64,000 bases of DNA from Wuchereria bancrofti (Eukaryota > Nematoda > Chromadorea > Rhabditida > Onchocercidae). Positions 24,554-38,414 of this stretch are shown here, one piece after another (position 1 is the first letter of the stretch; each line of letters begins with the position of its first letter). The stretch covers positions 4,030,495 to 4,094,494 of the forward strand of contig SSBO01000003.1 of NCBI GenBank assembly GCA_005281725.1, given 5' to 3'. The position numbers and the translations under genes were made by a program. Below the pieces are notes generated by a model, which made no database searches, was not told where the DNA came from, and was given only the letters and a program-made list of their open reading frames with translations.

Positions 24554-25150
24554 GTGTTGAATAAATTTAAATTTCTTCAATAATTGATAGCTCTAGATAA
24601 TTCTCGTATCTGAAAATTTTCGTTTTTTTTCTGCTTTTAACGCAGTTTAAAATTGAATTTGCAGTTTTCATTCTTTTTTTTTTCAATATTCTTAATCCTT
24701 AAAATAAAAAACAAAAACACTTAAGACATTGTTTACATTAATAAATTTCGAAGTCATTTTCAATCTTGAATATTATGAATATGTGTTCTGCTGTTTAGAA
24801 AATATTACAAGCAGTAATACAAATCATAGAACTACTTGATTTAGCAAATAATTTACTTAATAAATATAATTTAATTAATAAATGCATTGAAGGTTGATTA
24901 ATAAATATTCTTTAATAAACAGCAATTTAATTAGAATGATTTCATTAATAGAAGGACTATTGAAAAACAATAGCAAAGAATATGTTGTTAGTAACTTAAA
25001 CCAGTGTAGTAATTTAAGATACAAATTGATCATTAATGTAACTATTTACATACATCTAACGTTTTTCTTTTTTTAAAAGTTTTGTAAATAGAAAACATAA
25101 ATGGTGTATGCTTTCATAATTAAACACAAATTTAAATTTAATACAATTCG

Positions 25151-28100
25151 ATGTACGGTCGTGCAACAGTAGTACTGCTGACAAATTTTGGCATTATTGC
25201 ATTTGCAAAACATGATTTACCTTTGGATTTCAATGACATAGTCGTTTATGCTAAACCTGGTTTATTCATTTATTACATACGTTTAAAATAACTTCAAGTA
25301 ATTTTAAATTAAAATTCATGAACATTTAATTTTATTGCTTATTGCCTTGAAACTAATAATCAAGCTAAAATATAATCAATGTAATCATTGATTATATTTT
25401 GTAATCATTGGTATATAATATATAATAATTTAATTGTACAACTAGCATAATTTATTAGCAATATTTTCAATTCTAGAATTTAGGTCAGCATCATTTTAAA
25501 TGATTTTGATTTTTTATTGAAAATAAACTTTCTAGCCAACAAAAACAAAAAATACTCTTATAAATTGATAATATTATTTGCACAACAGGAAAATTTGTTA
25601 ATTTCCTTTCCTTCTATACAGGCGATGCAATGCAATTAAGTAAACTTACTGCGGATGAAAATGAAGACTTGAAAATTAACTGCGGTAGAACGCGCCGGCA
25701 ATGGCTTTCAACACGTTTGTTTTAAAAATAATTTATGCAAATTCAATTTTTCTAACACTAAAACTTAATCTATACTATTCGTACAATATTATTAATGCAT
25801 TAATGAATGTTCCCTACTTCTGTGCTAACATCATTAAATACATTATTCATATGTTAACTTTTATTTTAATAAATTATTTTTTTACACATTTTCTGTGCAA
25901 TAATAGCAATACAACTAATAAAATCTTTAAAATTAAATTTTACAAATGATTTAGCATATAAAATTTCGGCTGGATCAGCTGCAAAATTAGGTCAATTTCC
26001 ATGGGCTGTAGCATTAACTACTATGAGTCAAAAACGATACAATTATTGCGGTGGATCGATCATCTCAAAACGACACATCCTTACCGCAGCACATTGTTTC
26101 ATGAAATATGAAAATGATCAATTACCATGCACGTCTGTTACATTTGCTAAATTAATCAAATTTTATTTAATACACTTTATGACTAACATTATTAATTTTG
26201 ACTGTTATTATTATTCATGATTACCATTATTAATCATGACTATCATTGTCAACCATGGCTATCATTATTAATCTTGACTTTTGTTAATGATGATTATCAT
26301 TATTTTATTATTATTATTATTATTATTATTAATCATGGCTATCTTGGCTGTTATTATTTATGACTACTATTGTTAATCATAATTACCATTGTTAATTATG
26401 ATTATCATTGTTAATCATGACTATCATCATTAATCCTGACTATTATTGATAATCATGACTACTCTATTATTCATGATCATCATTAATTATAACTATCACT
26501 GTTACATAATCATGACTATCACTGTTAATCATTGCACTGTTACACCTTTGCATAACACACTATTACTCATCCAATTTTAGAACGGCTACAAATTTGGATG
26601 ATATCACTGAATTTATAGCACGATATGGTGGGGTATGTTTGCGAAGTAACTCACCACCATGTGATGGAAAGTTATGCATGACAGCAAGAATTAATAAAAT
26701 TGCAATCCATAGGCGGTACACACGAATTAGTTTTCTAAAATTAAATTAAACAAAACAATGTCATCATTTTAATTTATGTACAGTAAGTACTATGTAAATC
26801 TAGAAAACGATTTTTTTTTTGAAATAATTTTTAAAGCAAATAATATATTGATCAAATATGTTTAAAAAACCAAGCAGAAACTTTAAAAAAAAATTCTTTT
26901 TCTAGTTTTATGGATGATGGTTGTATAGGGGGATTTGATTTTGCAATTATTGAAATGGAAACTGATTTGATGGTAAATCCATTCAACGATGTTATTAAAT
27001 TTACAAATGATAGATCATATCCTTTCCTAATATATATCTCTGCCATGCTTAAAATTCAAAAGAAGTAAAAAATTATTTTAATTTTGCATAATCAAGGTAT
27101 TCTTGAATGCCACTCTACCGTCTTCCAATCTATTCTCCTATTTAATTAATCATTAATGCATTATCTTGATACATTTATTTGGATTTCATCATGCATCACT
27201 TACTCCGATGATCCCGGTTATTCCAGTAACTTGAACTGATCATTCTTTTCCAGTTTGATACTACTACCTCAGCAATATGCTTACCAAATTCATCATTTGA
27301 TCTTAACTCTGCCGAAAATCTCTTTGATTATGGATTTGGTGATAATGAAAGTGAGTTCAGTATCAATGCATTCAATTAATTTACAAAAAATTCAAGAATT
27401 TCGAAAATCCAAAACTTAATAAATAAATCCTCCTTTTTGTAATACAGCTAATTTTATATAATTTGTCAAATACTATAAAATTTTAAATATTTTAAAAGCA
27501 ATACTACTACTTCTACTCCTACTCTTATTATTAATAATAATCACCAACAATAATTATTGGTAATTAACTAATTAATAATAATAACAACGAGAAAAAATAC
27601 CGTATAATTATCATTTAGAGATGCTCTTCTAGGTATATTTATAACAATTTCAGATGGAGAAAGCATGTCGCGATTGAATTATGGTAGTGCAAAAATAATC
27701 AGCGTTGGAGAAAAGACAGATTTCATTCGAGCTGGACCAATTCATAAGCCAAAAAATAAAACCATTTATCACGGCATTTGTGTTGTAAGAGCATTTCTAA
27801 TTTTACTTGCACTTTAGTTCTAATTACAACGGGAAAGTCGTGAATTAAAAGTTCTAAGTATGTATATTATACTAATTATAATTTTCGAGACACAATATCA
27901 TTCCAATAAATCGATTCGTTGAATTTATTTCCTTATTATATATTCATAAATAATACGGATATTTTTTAAAATTTTAGAAAGAAAAATCAAATCTTTATTA
28001 AGAAAAAAAAAGAAATCTATTTTTCTTGTAAACTTCGTATTTGTATTCTCTTCGTTTTAATTTTATGAACAAAAAAAAAGCTAACGGATAGCATTTGGAT

Positions 28101-28848
28101 GTTTTAAAATTTCATCTTATTTAAGCTAGTAATACTCATTGAAACAATGAAAACGAGGTATTAGCTGCGTTATCAAGCTAATATCTTAACCTTTGACCTT
28201 TCACTATGTATATATTTGATACTATTCAATGCTTTGCATTAAAACGTAACACTAGGACAAATCCCAACACGTAGCTAAACAGTCTGACGTCACCCACAGC
28301 GATCACCCCACGCCTTTACGTGTAACTTTCACTTAGCACGCACGGTTTGCTACGCTATCATGTATCGCTAGGTTACTATGACAATTCTATGACATCTTAA
28401 AGTGGTCTGTGTGGTAAAAAATACGTCTCATGGTGCATATTATATTTTGCAGGGAGTGTATGTGAGTTTTTCAGGTTTTCTTTTTTTTCTCCCTCTCTCT
28501 CTCTTAGCCTCTTTCTCTCCTATTCTCTTGTAATATTATCATTTCAGGGTGATAGTGGAGGAGGATTACAGGGACTTGTTAAACAACGCGTTTTTCTCCT
28601 TGGTGTACATTCATTTGGTCCAAAAGCTTGTTATAGTGGGTCACCGTTTACGGTAACCGACACTCGACCTTATGCACAATTAATATGTGATCTAACAGGG
28701 ATATGTTATCACTTATCACCATTGAAATGATAATTATCATTTATAAATTATTTTTTTTTTTCAATTTTAGCATTCTGTTTATGCGAAATTAAACGGGGCG
28801 AAAAGATTGATTTATTTCATCTCATATTTTATTGATAATTTAGCATAA
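25151..28848 (+). CDS. Secreted trypsin-fold serine protease (peptidase family S1)
   Basis: Exons 25151-25259, 25622-25714, 25955-26132, 26581-26715, 26906-26972, 27254-27350, 27654-27784, 28548-28652 and 28771-28848 give 330 aa. The N-terminus has a signal peptide (about 1-19), then a short propeptide with Cys57. Likely activation is after Lys70, giving N-terminus ISAG, with the FPWAV motif following. The catalytic triad is complete: His114 in TAAHC, Asp183 in GFDFAI and Ser273 in GDSGGG. The position equivalent to chymotrypsin 189 is Gly267, not Asp, so trypsin-like Arg/Lys specificity is not expected. Gly instead of the usual Pro follows GDSGG. The protein ends in a hydrophobic stretch (KRLIYFISYFID) that may be the normal C-terminal helix. 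It is probably an extracellular protease; its substrate is unknown. Confidence 0.93.
25367..25400. repeat. Perfect 15-bp inverted repeat in protease intron 1
   Basis: Left arm AAAATATAATCAATG and its exact reverse complement are separated by TAAT. The following bases repeat GTAATCATTG once more. Confidence 0.9.
26200..26545. repeat. About 21-bp degenerate minisatellite in protease intron 3
   Basis: Units resembling ATTAATCATGACTATCATT recur about fifteen times with substitutions and small indels. An ATT run at 26303-26330 interrupts them. The array fills most of the 448-bp intron. Confidence 0.8.
28247..28380. other. GC-rich island in protease intron 7
   Basis: About 130 bp with markedly higher G+C than the surrounding intron. 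It includes an exact CRE-type palindrome TGACGTCA (28284-28291) and CCCCACGCC-like segments. No open frame continues the neighbouring exons, and it matches no RNA family I know. It could be an embedded regulatory element, a non-coding RNA or a transposon remnant. Confidence 0.5.
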
Positions 28849-29961
28849 TGTGACTTCATTTTTAAACGAATAATTTTTACACTTACATTCATAAATGATA
28901 TTAAATATAATCATTTCGAGAAATATGAATGTTTTTATGTCAAATTATTACATTTACATATATCTTATAGAAATTATCATATGCGTAAGTGCAAAAAAAG
29001 TGATAAGATGTTTAGATGAAAGTATCATTATTACATGTAATATATAAGTAAAATATTACAGATGCCTACTCTAAGTAAATATGATAACAAGTCATAGTTG
29101 AAAGAAGACTAAAGTGACTATATCTTATTAAACATGTGAACGAGACTTTTTATGTAATAAAAATATGTAAGACATGACGTAGCTTTTTTTGGTAAGCGAA
29201 AAAAAAAGCGAACATTTGTGAAGAATGTATTTTACATTTCACAGCCAATTAAAAATATTTTGTTTCTATAAATAAATGAGGGCGGATAGCTTGTGCATAT
29301 TACAACTGTATAAATTATTGGTATTACAACTGTATAAAGATCAAGTTGAGGTAATTTCGATTCTCCACTCATAGATGAGTATCTTAATTTTTAAGTTGTA
29401 TTGTGGAAACTACTTTTACTGATAATTGGGAATAATATGACGAAAGAAGATGTAAGTTGATTACGTTTTCGTGTATTTTTCCATTTGTTTGCATTATGTT
29501 AACTTCATTTCTATATAGTTAATTTCACTTCATTTCTATGTAAAAGTGACTAAATTTAGTACGAAAATATTTTAAGTACTTCACTAAATGATTGCGATAA
29601 TGTTGTGCGATGAAGTTTAGAGTAGTTTAAATCAAAAACTCCCCAGCGATAGATAGATTAACAGGAGAGAGATCAAGCTCGATAATTTATATCTAAATCA
29701 ACTGTTGTTTTTTTCCGCGTTACTGTTGTTGTTACTTGCTTATCATATTGTTTACATCTTATTCAATGTTTCACTCAGTAATTGAAATGTTATATTCAGA
29801 TAAAAACAATCCTGTCAATCACTTACCGTAACTCAAAACAGATAATCATATTCTTATTTGTCGTATACTTTGGATATTCTACTTGTTAGTCATTCTCATA
29901 TAGCAATGAATAGTCGTCGAAGATTAACTGTAATTTTAGATTATCATTCAATTTGTTGGAG
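28849..29961. other. Intergenic interval upstream of gamma-COP
   Basis: No gene seen. An AATAAA at 29271-29276 may end the protease transcript. The stretch before 29940 presumably contains the gamma-COP promoter. Confidence 0.5.
29938..29939 (+). promoter_or_regulatory. Candidate trans-splice acceptor of the gamma-COP gene
   Basis: TAATTTTAG lies 22 nt before the start codon at 29962, a typical spliced-leader addition distance. Inferred from consensus. Confidence 0.5.
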
Positions 29962-32900
29962 ATGAAACGAGACAAGAAAGATGAAGAAAATGGAGGCTGT
30001 AATCCATTCAATAATCTCGATAAAACAACTGTTTTACAGGAGGTATCTGTTTGCTTTAAGAGTTTAATGTTTATTATCCTTTCTTCATAATTTTGTTATC
30101 CAGAAGAGGGTATTACAGCTGGTTCATTCTTTGAAATAGGACAGCCACTTATTTCAGATGAAATGGTTATAAAATAGTATCAGTTGTTACTGATAGAACA
30201 GTATTCTTTGTTATCTGTTTAAGTTGCTATCTACCAGTGATTTGCTTTAATCATGCTAATTGTGCAACTGATTATATGTATTCATTTTGCATGTTTTACA
30301 TAAAACTCAGAATGTAAAAGTAATGCCTAATTTCATGAAAAGTTTTTTTATTCAAAAATTTAGGCTCGTGCTTTCAACGAAACACCGATAAATGCACGGA
30401 GATGTAGTTTGATTTTGAGTAAGTTGCTATATTTACGACAACAAGGTGAAGCTATTGGGCGTACTGAAGCAACGGAAGCTTTTTTTGCTGTAACAAAATT
30501 ATGGCAAAGTAAAGATTCGAATTTGCGACGCTTAGTCTATCTTGCAATTAAGGAGTTCTGCGATATTTCCAATGACGTCATCATTGTTACTAGCAGGTTT
30601 GTTATAAAATTAATTTGTTTTCCATTGAGTAGTAATGTTACCTGTTGTTCTATATATATATATATATATTTTAAATTTGTAAATTGAAATGAGAGAAATG
30701 AAAATTTATGAAGTGAATTCTAGCCTTACAAAGGATATGACTGGTCGAGAAGATGTCTATCGTGCACCAGCTATTCGAGCTTTGTGCTGCATAATTGATG
30801 GAAGTATGTTGCAAGCTATTGAACGCTACATGAAGCAGGTTAGCTAGATAAATTATTATTGAGATTTTTTTGTTAGATTCCAATTTCTTAACTTAATGAT
30901 ATTGAATATACCAACAAATGGGCCGTAAAAAATATGGGATATAACGACACTGATTTATCACTTCCAGGCAATTGTCGATAGAAATTCAGCTGTTGCATCA
31001 GCAGCTCTTGTTTCATCATTTCATCTGCTTCGGAAGAATCCGGAGGTAGTACGTCGTTGGGCGAATGAAGTGCAGGAAGCTGTTTCATCAGATAGGTTTG
31101 CTCATTAAATATTTGTTTGTCTTTTTTGTGAATTATTTTTATAATTGATTAAATAAACTACTTTATTAATTGATTAAATAAACTACTTTAGGTTATGCAA
31201 TATACTATTGTTATTACTGAGCTTAATTACAAGTGACTCTGCATACTACTCAGAAGTTAAATTTGAATTAGTTACATTATACTTCTTACCAAACTTTTGT
31301 AGGTTTAATACTATTAATTTCACTTAAACTAGACTATGTAACGAAATGTTGAAAATTAAATGGAGGATCTTTTGCTCAAAAAACTTCGTTTCAGTAATAT
31401 GGTCCAATTTCATGCTCTCGGCTTATTATACCATATTCGTAGCGGCGATCGTTTGGCAGTGAATAAATTGGTTCAAAAATGGAGTAAATCATCACTACGT
31501 TCTCCTTTTGCAACATGCTACCTCATTCGACTTGCTGCCAAACTTATCGAAGATGATGAAGCGGGGTAAGTTTCGTTGCTTCCTTTAACAAACTATCTGG
31601 TTTTCTCCAAATTTTGCTTCCTAAACTTATTTTATGAGAGCAATGTCAAAACTCGCATTATTGCCCAGAAAAATTGCAATATACATAAAAAAACGACCAA
31701 CTTCCTTTGTGATATAGCAGCTCTATTTATAAGTGTTTTCATCGTTTTTTAATAAAATGACTAAGTTAAGGTTAATGATATTTCAGAGCAGAAAGCCCTT
31801 TCTTCCAGTTCCTTGAATCATGCCTCCGTCATAAATGTGAAATGGTCATCTATGAAGCCGCTTCTGCGATAGTTCGATTGCCACGAACAACTTCGTCGGA
31901 ATTGTCGCCAGCTATTTCAGTGTTGCAACTTTTCTGTTCATCTCCGAAACCAGCACTGCGATTTGCTGCTGTTCGGACTTTGAATAAGGTTTTGATTTTG
32001 TGATTTGGACTCTGACATATCTGAAATACGAGGCTGTTCTTTCCTGATACGTTTTCTTTTTTGGGTGTAAAGAAATTTTTTCACCTCTGTGTGACGTTTT
32101 CTATAACTAGTGATAAGGTTGTGGTTTACAGTCTTATCGCCAAAGTTTATCAAAACGCCCAACAGAATTTAGATATTTCTATAGGACACTGTTCTTTTTG
32201 ATCGGTTGGCCAAAATTAAAAAATTTTTTTTGTCGAAAGTATTCTTTGACTTTTATTTTCAGGTGTCAGTGAAACATCCGCAAGCAGTAACATCGTGTAA
32301 TGTCGATTTGGAACAATTAATAACAGATCAGAATCGTTCGATAGCAACACTTGCAATCACAACTCTTCTAAAAACTGGAGCAGAATCATCAGTGGAAAGA
32401 TTAATGAAACAAATTAGCACATTTGTGAATGAAATAAGTGATGAATTTAAGGTGACATCACTCATTTCGTTTCCAGTTCTTCAAAATTTGTGCTCTTAGC
32501 ATAAAATTATGTAGAATATAAAGGTAGTAATTACAAAAACGAAATGCTGTTAACTAATGTGTAAATTAAAATAGCGGTTTAACTGCTTTCATCGTAAACT
32601 TTTCGTAGGTAATTGATAATTGATATGTTTGTCCCCAACCTGCTTCCCTCTATCATACATCCAGTTAAGTGTTGATTTCTTAGATTGCCGTAGCTGTAGA
32701 CGATCAGATATTTTTTTGCTGCGCACTGTGTGCCTTACATGAGTTTATTGATACCTTTGGATTGACTGATGTAGTGAAGTTAAATTAAATGACTTTTTTT
32801 TAAGACTTAATTTTTTCATATCTAGTTATTGCAGGTTGTGGTGATTGAAGCAATCCGTTCACTATGTTCTCGTTATCCTCGTAAGCACTCGACTCTTATG

Positions 32901-35900
32901 TCATTTTTGGCTACAATGTTACGCGATGATGGTGGTTTTGACTATAAGAAAAGCATTGTTGATACTATTATTGCTATAATTGATGAGAACTCAGATGCAA
33001 AGGAAGCAGGTACTATATAGTTTCTTTGTTTTCGCAACGGAATCAGTCTTCTTTATTGGATGGAGTGATAAATTAAGGAGCCTTCTTTCATCATCCTTTT
33101 TGGTTTTTCTAGATTACAATTTTCAGGATTATCGCATTTATGTGAATTTATCGAGGACTGTGAACATCCCGTGCTTGCTACTCGTATATTACACTTGCTT
33201 GGTCGTGAAGCACCAACAACTGCCAGTCCATCACGTTATATTCGATTTATCTACAACCGAGTTATTTTGGAAGCTACTCAAGTACATTTATTTCTGCTAC
33301 TGCAAAATTCAAGATAAAATGATTTAATATGAGCTTGTTAGCGAATTGAATATTGTTGGAAGAGATTTTGCATTATTTTATAATTTGCTGCAATTTTACT
33401 TACCAAGGAATTACAAAGATTTTCACCCATGAGAAACTGATGATGAAGAAACTGATGATGAGAGGATGAAATCCCTAAAACTTATGGATGCACTATAATG
33501 TAGCTCAAAAAGCGACTGTTTTAATCAGGCAGAGGATTAAAAAAAGGGCAGAGATTGAGATAATCAGTTTTTGGTAACTTGTTTTATTTTCAAGGTTCGC
33601 GCTGCAGCAGTAAGTGCTTTGGCCAAATTTGGAGCTCAGTGCCCGGATTTGCGACCATCCATACAAGTGTTGCTGAAGCGTTGTTTGCTTGATTCAGATG
33701 ATGAGGTTCGCGATCGAGCGACCTATTTTCTCTCAATTTTAGAGACGGAAAATCCTCATATAATTGCAAATTATATTCTAAATGGACTACAGGTTGGTTT
33801 CTGTTCTTTTTAAAATAACATGCTGTTTTATATCCTTTATATATTTTTTGATTATTCTTCCAAAAGTAAGATATCTTATAGAAAGAATAGTTCGACTCAA
33901 ATGTCAAATTTACGGTACGTTACGGTACATGAAGTACATAAAAGTTTTTTTTTTTAAGGTATCAGTTCCTGGACTTGAAAGAGCACTAGAGCAATACGTG
34001 ACTAATGGAGATTATGATAAACCGTTTGATTTGAAGATAGTACCAATTTCGGCTCTTCCACTATCCGTAACAGAAGTTAAGAAGCCGTCTTTGTCTGTAG
34101 AGACAATTTCGGACAAAAAGGAAGAAAAAAAAATATCTCGACAAGAGATTTATGCAGGTCAGTGACATATTCCTACACTTATAAAAAGTATATACTTGTC
34201 AGAGAATTGAAAAAAAGAAACCCAATATTTTATTCAAAATTTTAGTAATTCTAGATATTTTGATATTTCAGAACAATTAGCAGCTATTCCGGAATTTGCC
34301 ACCTTGGGTCCATTGTTCAAGTCTTCACAACCAGTGGCATTAACAGACGAAGTGACTGAATATAGCGTCATGTGTGTTAAGCATATTTTCCCTCAACATG
34401 TTGTCCTGCAGGTGAAATTTTCTAGTAAAGACTTAACCTCTGAATTCTAATCTAAAAAATATTTAACAAATTTTTTTTCAATAAACTTTATTGTTATCCA
34501 AAGACAAATTCCAGTTCGACTGTAACAACACCCTGAATGATCAGTTGTTGGAGAATGTTTATGTTGAATTGGAGCAAACACCAGATACAGAAGGATGGTT
34601 GATTTTGCATACGATACCACTAGAGAAATTACCGTTTGGCATACAGTCAACTACATATGTGCTGTTGAAAATACCCTCAACAACTAATGCTGTGATGGCA
34701 ACATTCAGCGCAAGTTTGAAATTTAAAGTTCGCGATATCGATCCTGCAACAGGCGAATTTGAAGGCGATGAGACCTATAATGACGTCTTTGTGGTATGTT
34801 ACTCAATTCTGAGGGGCCGTTTTGATAGTTTACTGGATAAATTTTTTATTATTATTATGTATATTTTATGGTTGTATGACTTAAGTCTCATTAAATATAG
34901 AAAATTAGTTTACATTATCTTTGCTAGATTAACAGTGAGTATAGTTTTTGAACTCGGACTAACTCAACAAATTCAAAAACGTAATAAATGTTAAGCAACT
35001 GATAGAGTGGGTAGTGTACTCAGCGGAATAGTATTTTAATCACTAAGTGGAGATTTGGTAGTTGGCTCTAAGCAACTGTTTTAGAGGCTGGCAATATTCT
35101 GCAGTTTCTCTTTATTTCAAGAGTTTGTGAATAAGTGTGCAGTTAAAATGTTATAACTTTCTTTTTTCTCCATAGCTGGAAGAAGTTGAAATAACGGTTG
35201 CTGATCATGTGCAACCGATGCAACGAACCAATTTCGCTGTCAGTTGGGAACAAATTGGTGATGGAAATGAAAATGAAGATACGTATGCTTTATCAACGGT
35301 TCATACCCTGCAAGGTTTATTCACCACTTATTCCTGAAGCTTATTATTATTATTTCAGAATCTTATATATACGAAGTTTGAGAATGATTGTAATTGTTAT
35401 CGACATTTAGTGAGATGTATGTGGTAAAATCTTCAATTAGAAGCCGGTTAGGTTGCTGAAATTCCAAAGAGTCTGTTAATTAATATTTTGTCGATTGACT
35501 TAAGCTTCTGTCAAGTTTTGTATGCGGATGGCCCTAGTGTTTTACATTTTCTCCTTGATATATGTAATAGGATTTTAAGTCCAAATCTTCCAAGTTTTAT
35601 TCGTTGTTGTTTACGTTTATCTATTTTCATTTCATTCACAAGTTTAAATAGCATAAATTTCTTTCTGAAAAAGTAATTTGCTAGTAAAATTGAATAAGAT
35701 TGAATCTTAGGTGGTAATTTAAATAATTATATTGCAGATGCGGTGAGAGAACTAATCAAATGTATAGGGTTAGGCCCATGTGAAAGATCCGATCGCGTGA
35801 CGGAAGGCAAAAACGCGCACTTGCTTCTTTTAGCCGGCATATTTCGCGGTGGACATGAAGTTTTAGCAAAAGCGCGACTTGCACTGGATTCGGCTGATAA

Positions 35901-36327
35901 AACTGTTACAATGAATTTTATTGTCAGGTTACTTTTTGCTTTATTCGATTACAGATTACTAGTTTTTATTGGTTAAAATGAAGAATGAGGAATCTAGCTT
36001 ATCCAGAGATTGAATTTTTTAATGCACGCATCACGTATATCTTTGTACCAGAAAAATCACTTTGTTTATGGGCACAGAAATCTTCTGACCACTGAAAATG
36101 CAGTAGCATATTATAAAATGAAGTGAGATTAGAATAGTACTATTCATTATTCATTAAACTATAATCTGGTAGCCTATATTGTGTACTGTCATAGCTTATC
36201 TTGTATAATCATTTCGATGTGTCATCTTTCATATATTCTTAAAAACGGCTTTTATATCATAAAAAGACGAAATTTCAGATCTGACGATTCGACAGTAAGT
36301 GAAATTATAGGAAGTGCAGTAGCCTGA
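29962..36327 (+). CDS. copg-1: Coatomer subunit gamma (gamma-COP)
   Basis: Subunit of the COPI vesicle coat for Golgi-to-ER and intra-Golgi transport, acting on the cytosolic face of Golgi membranes. Exons: 29962-30042, 30364-30596, 30724-30838, 30968-31095, 31395-31565, 31787-31988, 32263-32451, 32835-33009, 33127-33281, 33595-33792, 33959-34157, 34272-34411, 34515-34793, 35176-35314, 35738-35927, 36279-36327. They give 880 aa (human about 874). Diagnostic blocks include [12 protein letters not shown]...NPF at the start, [63 protein letters not shown] and FRGGHEVL. Residues 1 to about 560 form the adaptin-like helical-repeat trunk. A charged linker follows, and the appendage (ear) domain starts near 616. 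All exon junctions are in phase. It is encoded alone, with no close downstream gene. Confidence 0.98.
31142..31190. repeat. 25-bp tandem duplication in gamma-COP intron 4
   Basis: Two 24-bp copies starting TAATTGATTAAATAAACTAC lie at 31142-31165 and 31167-31190, separated by one T. Confidence 0.9.
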
Positions 36328-36421
36328 ATTTGTGTGCTGATGGCTGCAGCATCTGTTAACAATGTATTGACAATAAGCTGTGATTTCCTATATCTATTTA
36401 TTATTTTTTAATCAGTGTTGC

Positions 36422-36427
36422 AATAAA
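36422..36427 (+). terminator. Candidate poly(A) signal of gamma-COP
   Basis: AATAAA 95 nt after the TGA stop codon. Confidence 0.6.
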
Positions 36428-38414
36428 TTCGATGTCTGAAAACTATATTCCCAAGAAATTATTCTAATTTATTTTGACATTTTTCATATCTTTTGATTTT
36501 AGCTGTTTTACTAAATGCTTTACTTGTTGCCGTAGGAGCAAAAAACATTCTAATGTAGAAAACAGAGTTATTTGAAACATAAAATAAGCCGTGAGGGTAA
36601 GATCAAACTAGTTTATTTTCTATCATGTAATATGTGATGCCGCCGACGAAATTTATTTTTTTACAATTTAACCCGCGATTATTTGACCGCTGTACACTTG
36701 ACATCTTTTCATTCTTACACTGCATTGCAATCCTTTAATAAACGAGAATATTATCTCCATTGTTGGTATCTTTAAAATTTGTTTTATTTTCCAAATACTG
36801 TTCATGTTAGCCAATGTATCTGGTGTTAAATGAAGTCTTATTCTATGGCAGGAAGCAATCATACATTTACTGAGACATGTAAGGCTGTCGTAAGTTAACT
36901 CAAATTTTCTATACTTTGTCAGAAATAAAATGAAATAACTTTAGTTAGTTTAGAAACTGGCAAATATCAGGTATGACACTATCGACATTTTCCAGAATTT
37001 CGTAACATTCGATAAGCTAAACCTTGCTATATTTCAGATAGGGCTTAGCATTTCACTTTGAATTGATTCACACATATGGTAATATTTAATTATATTATAA
37101 ACAGGATGAAAATAAATGAAGTTAAAGTTAAGGTATAGGGATGTAGGAGTTGTTTTTTCCTCTTTTTTGTAAAATTGAAATTCATCAAGACTAGAATGTA
37201 TGTTGCAAAAAGGTATCATCAGTGTTAGCAAACAAATATATTATGGAATATTTATGCAAGTTATCATCAATTATTCTATGAAATGTATTGTAATAAAATC
37301 TAGCATTTTTTTTCTCTCCTTTTCATTCAATGATTCAAGTAATCATTTTAGTCTACTTTTTTAACTTTCATATTCATATACTCCCTTATATACATATGTA
37401 TAGTTGTAACCTCTTCCTTTTTTGTCGGAAATAACGCTTTCTATAAATGACTTATTTTTAAAATTTGCAAATATTAGAAAAAAATTGGTAGTAATTGTTT
37501 ATAAAAGATTTATCAATTCATATGTTTACGAATAATTTTTCATACTTAGTGGTTTCTTCATTTTGAATTAAATAGTTTTTTAAGAAAGTGGAAATTATTT
37601 CTAAACTACGGAAAAGTGTGTCTGTTATTGAAGTTACAAAAAAGAAAAATAATATTCTTGGCTTGGGGTGGAATTTTTTTTGCAGTAACTTTGACAAAGT
37701 CAATGAAGCAATAATTAAACTTAGTCTAAAATTATTCATAACGTAGGGTTTTCAAAAATGTGATTAAATGCTGAAGGGCAAATATTTTAATTGTTCTTAT
37801 CGATTTTTTGCTCTAAATTTCAAGAAAAAGCATCTTTGATCAAATAATCGAAAGAACAGTTAAAATGTTTGCCCTTTTTTGTCCATGATTAACATTGGTT
37901 AATAAGTTTAAATTGAGGTATCATTTCAGCTTTTCATCTATTACAAAGGAGAAAAAAATAATTTAGTATATTTACTGCTTTAATTACTTTGTTCGTTTTA
38001 TCTAGGTGTTTCGTGATATATAACAATATTAGCATACGACTAATAGGAATTATCTAGTTTTGGTGTATCTAAAAGGATGCTTTACGTACGTTTGTTCAAT
38101 AATAAAAAGTGAATCGTACTTAAGTGGTATAAGTCTTATTCATTTTTATAAAATGCAATATCGATTGAAATTTTACGTTTTATTTTAAATCTTTTAGCTG
38201 AATTAATTCATTCTACCATCTTTTATTAATCTATTGCTACTTAATTTCAAAATCCTCCTCCTATTTCTTTTATTGTAATTTTATTTTGTTTCATAATTCA
38301 TGCTAATTTTATTAATTATATACAGTACAATCATCAACAAAAGAAATAATCCATTCATATCTATAAATTTCCATATATACATTAAGTAGACTAATTTTTG
38401 TGATAAATTATTTC

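Larger units (their letters stand above)
23985..25150. other. Intergenic interval with a short tandem repeat
   Basis: Contains a likely poly(A) signal and a degenerate repeat at 24448-24553. Nothing else was recognised. The promoter of the protease gene should lie in the last few hundred bases. Confidence 0.5.

Noticed and set aside
26133..26220. Read-through extension of protease exon 3
   Set aside because: The frame runs into the minisatellite and lacks S1 family similarity; the donor at 26133 joins in phase with the next conserved exon.
29437..29451. ATG plus donor (MTKED|gtaagt) as first exon of gamma-COP
   Set aside because: Splicing it to the 29940 acceptor gives a stop codon (TGA) overlapping the real ATG at 29962. 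It would be at most an upstream ORF.
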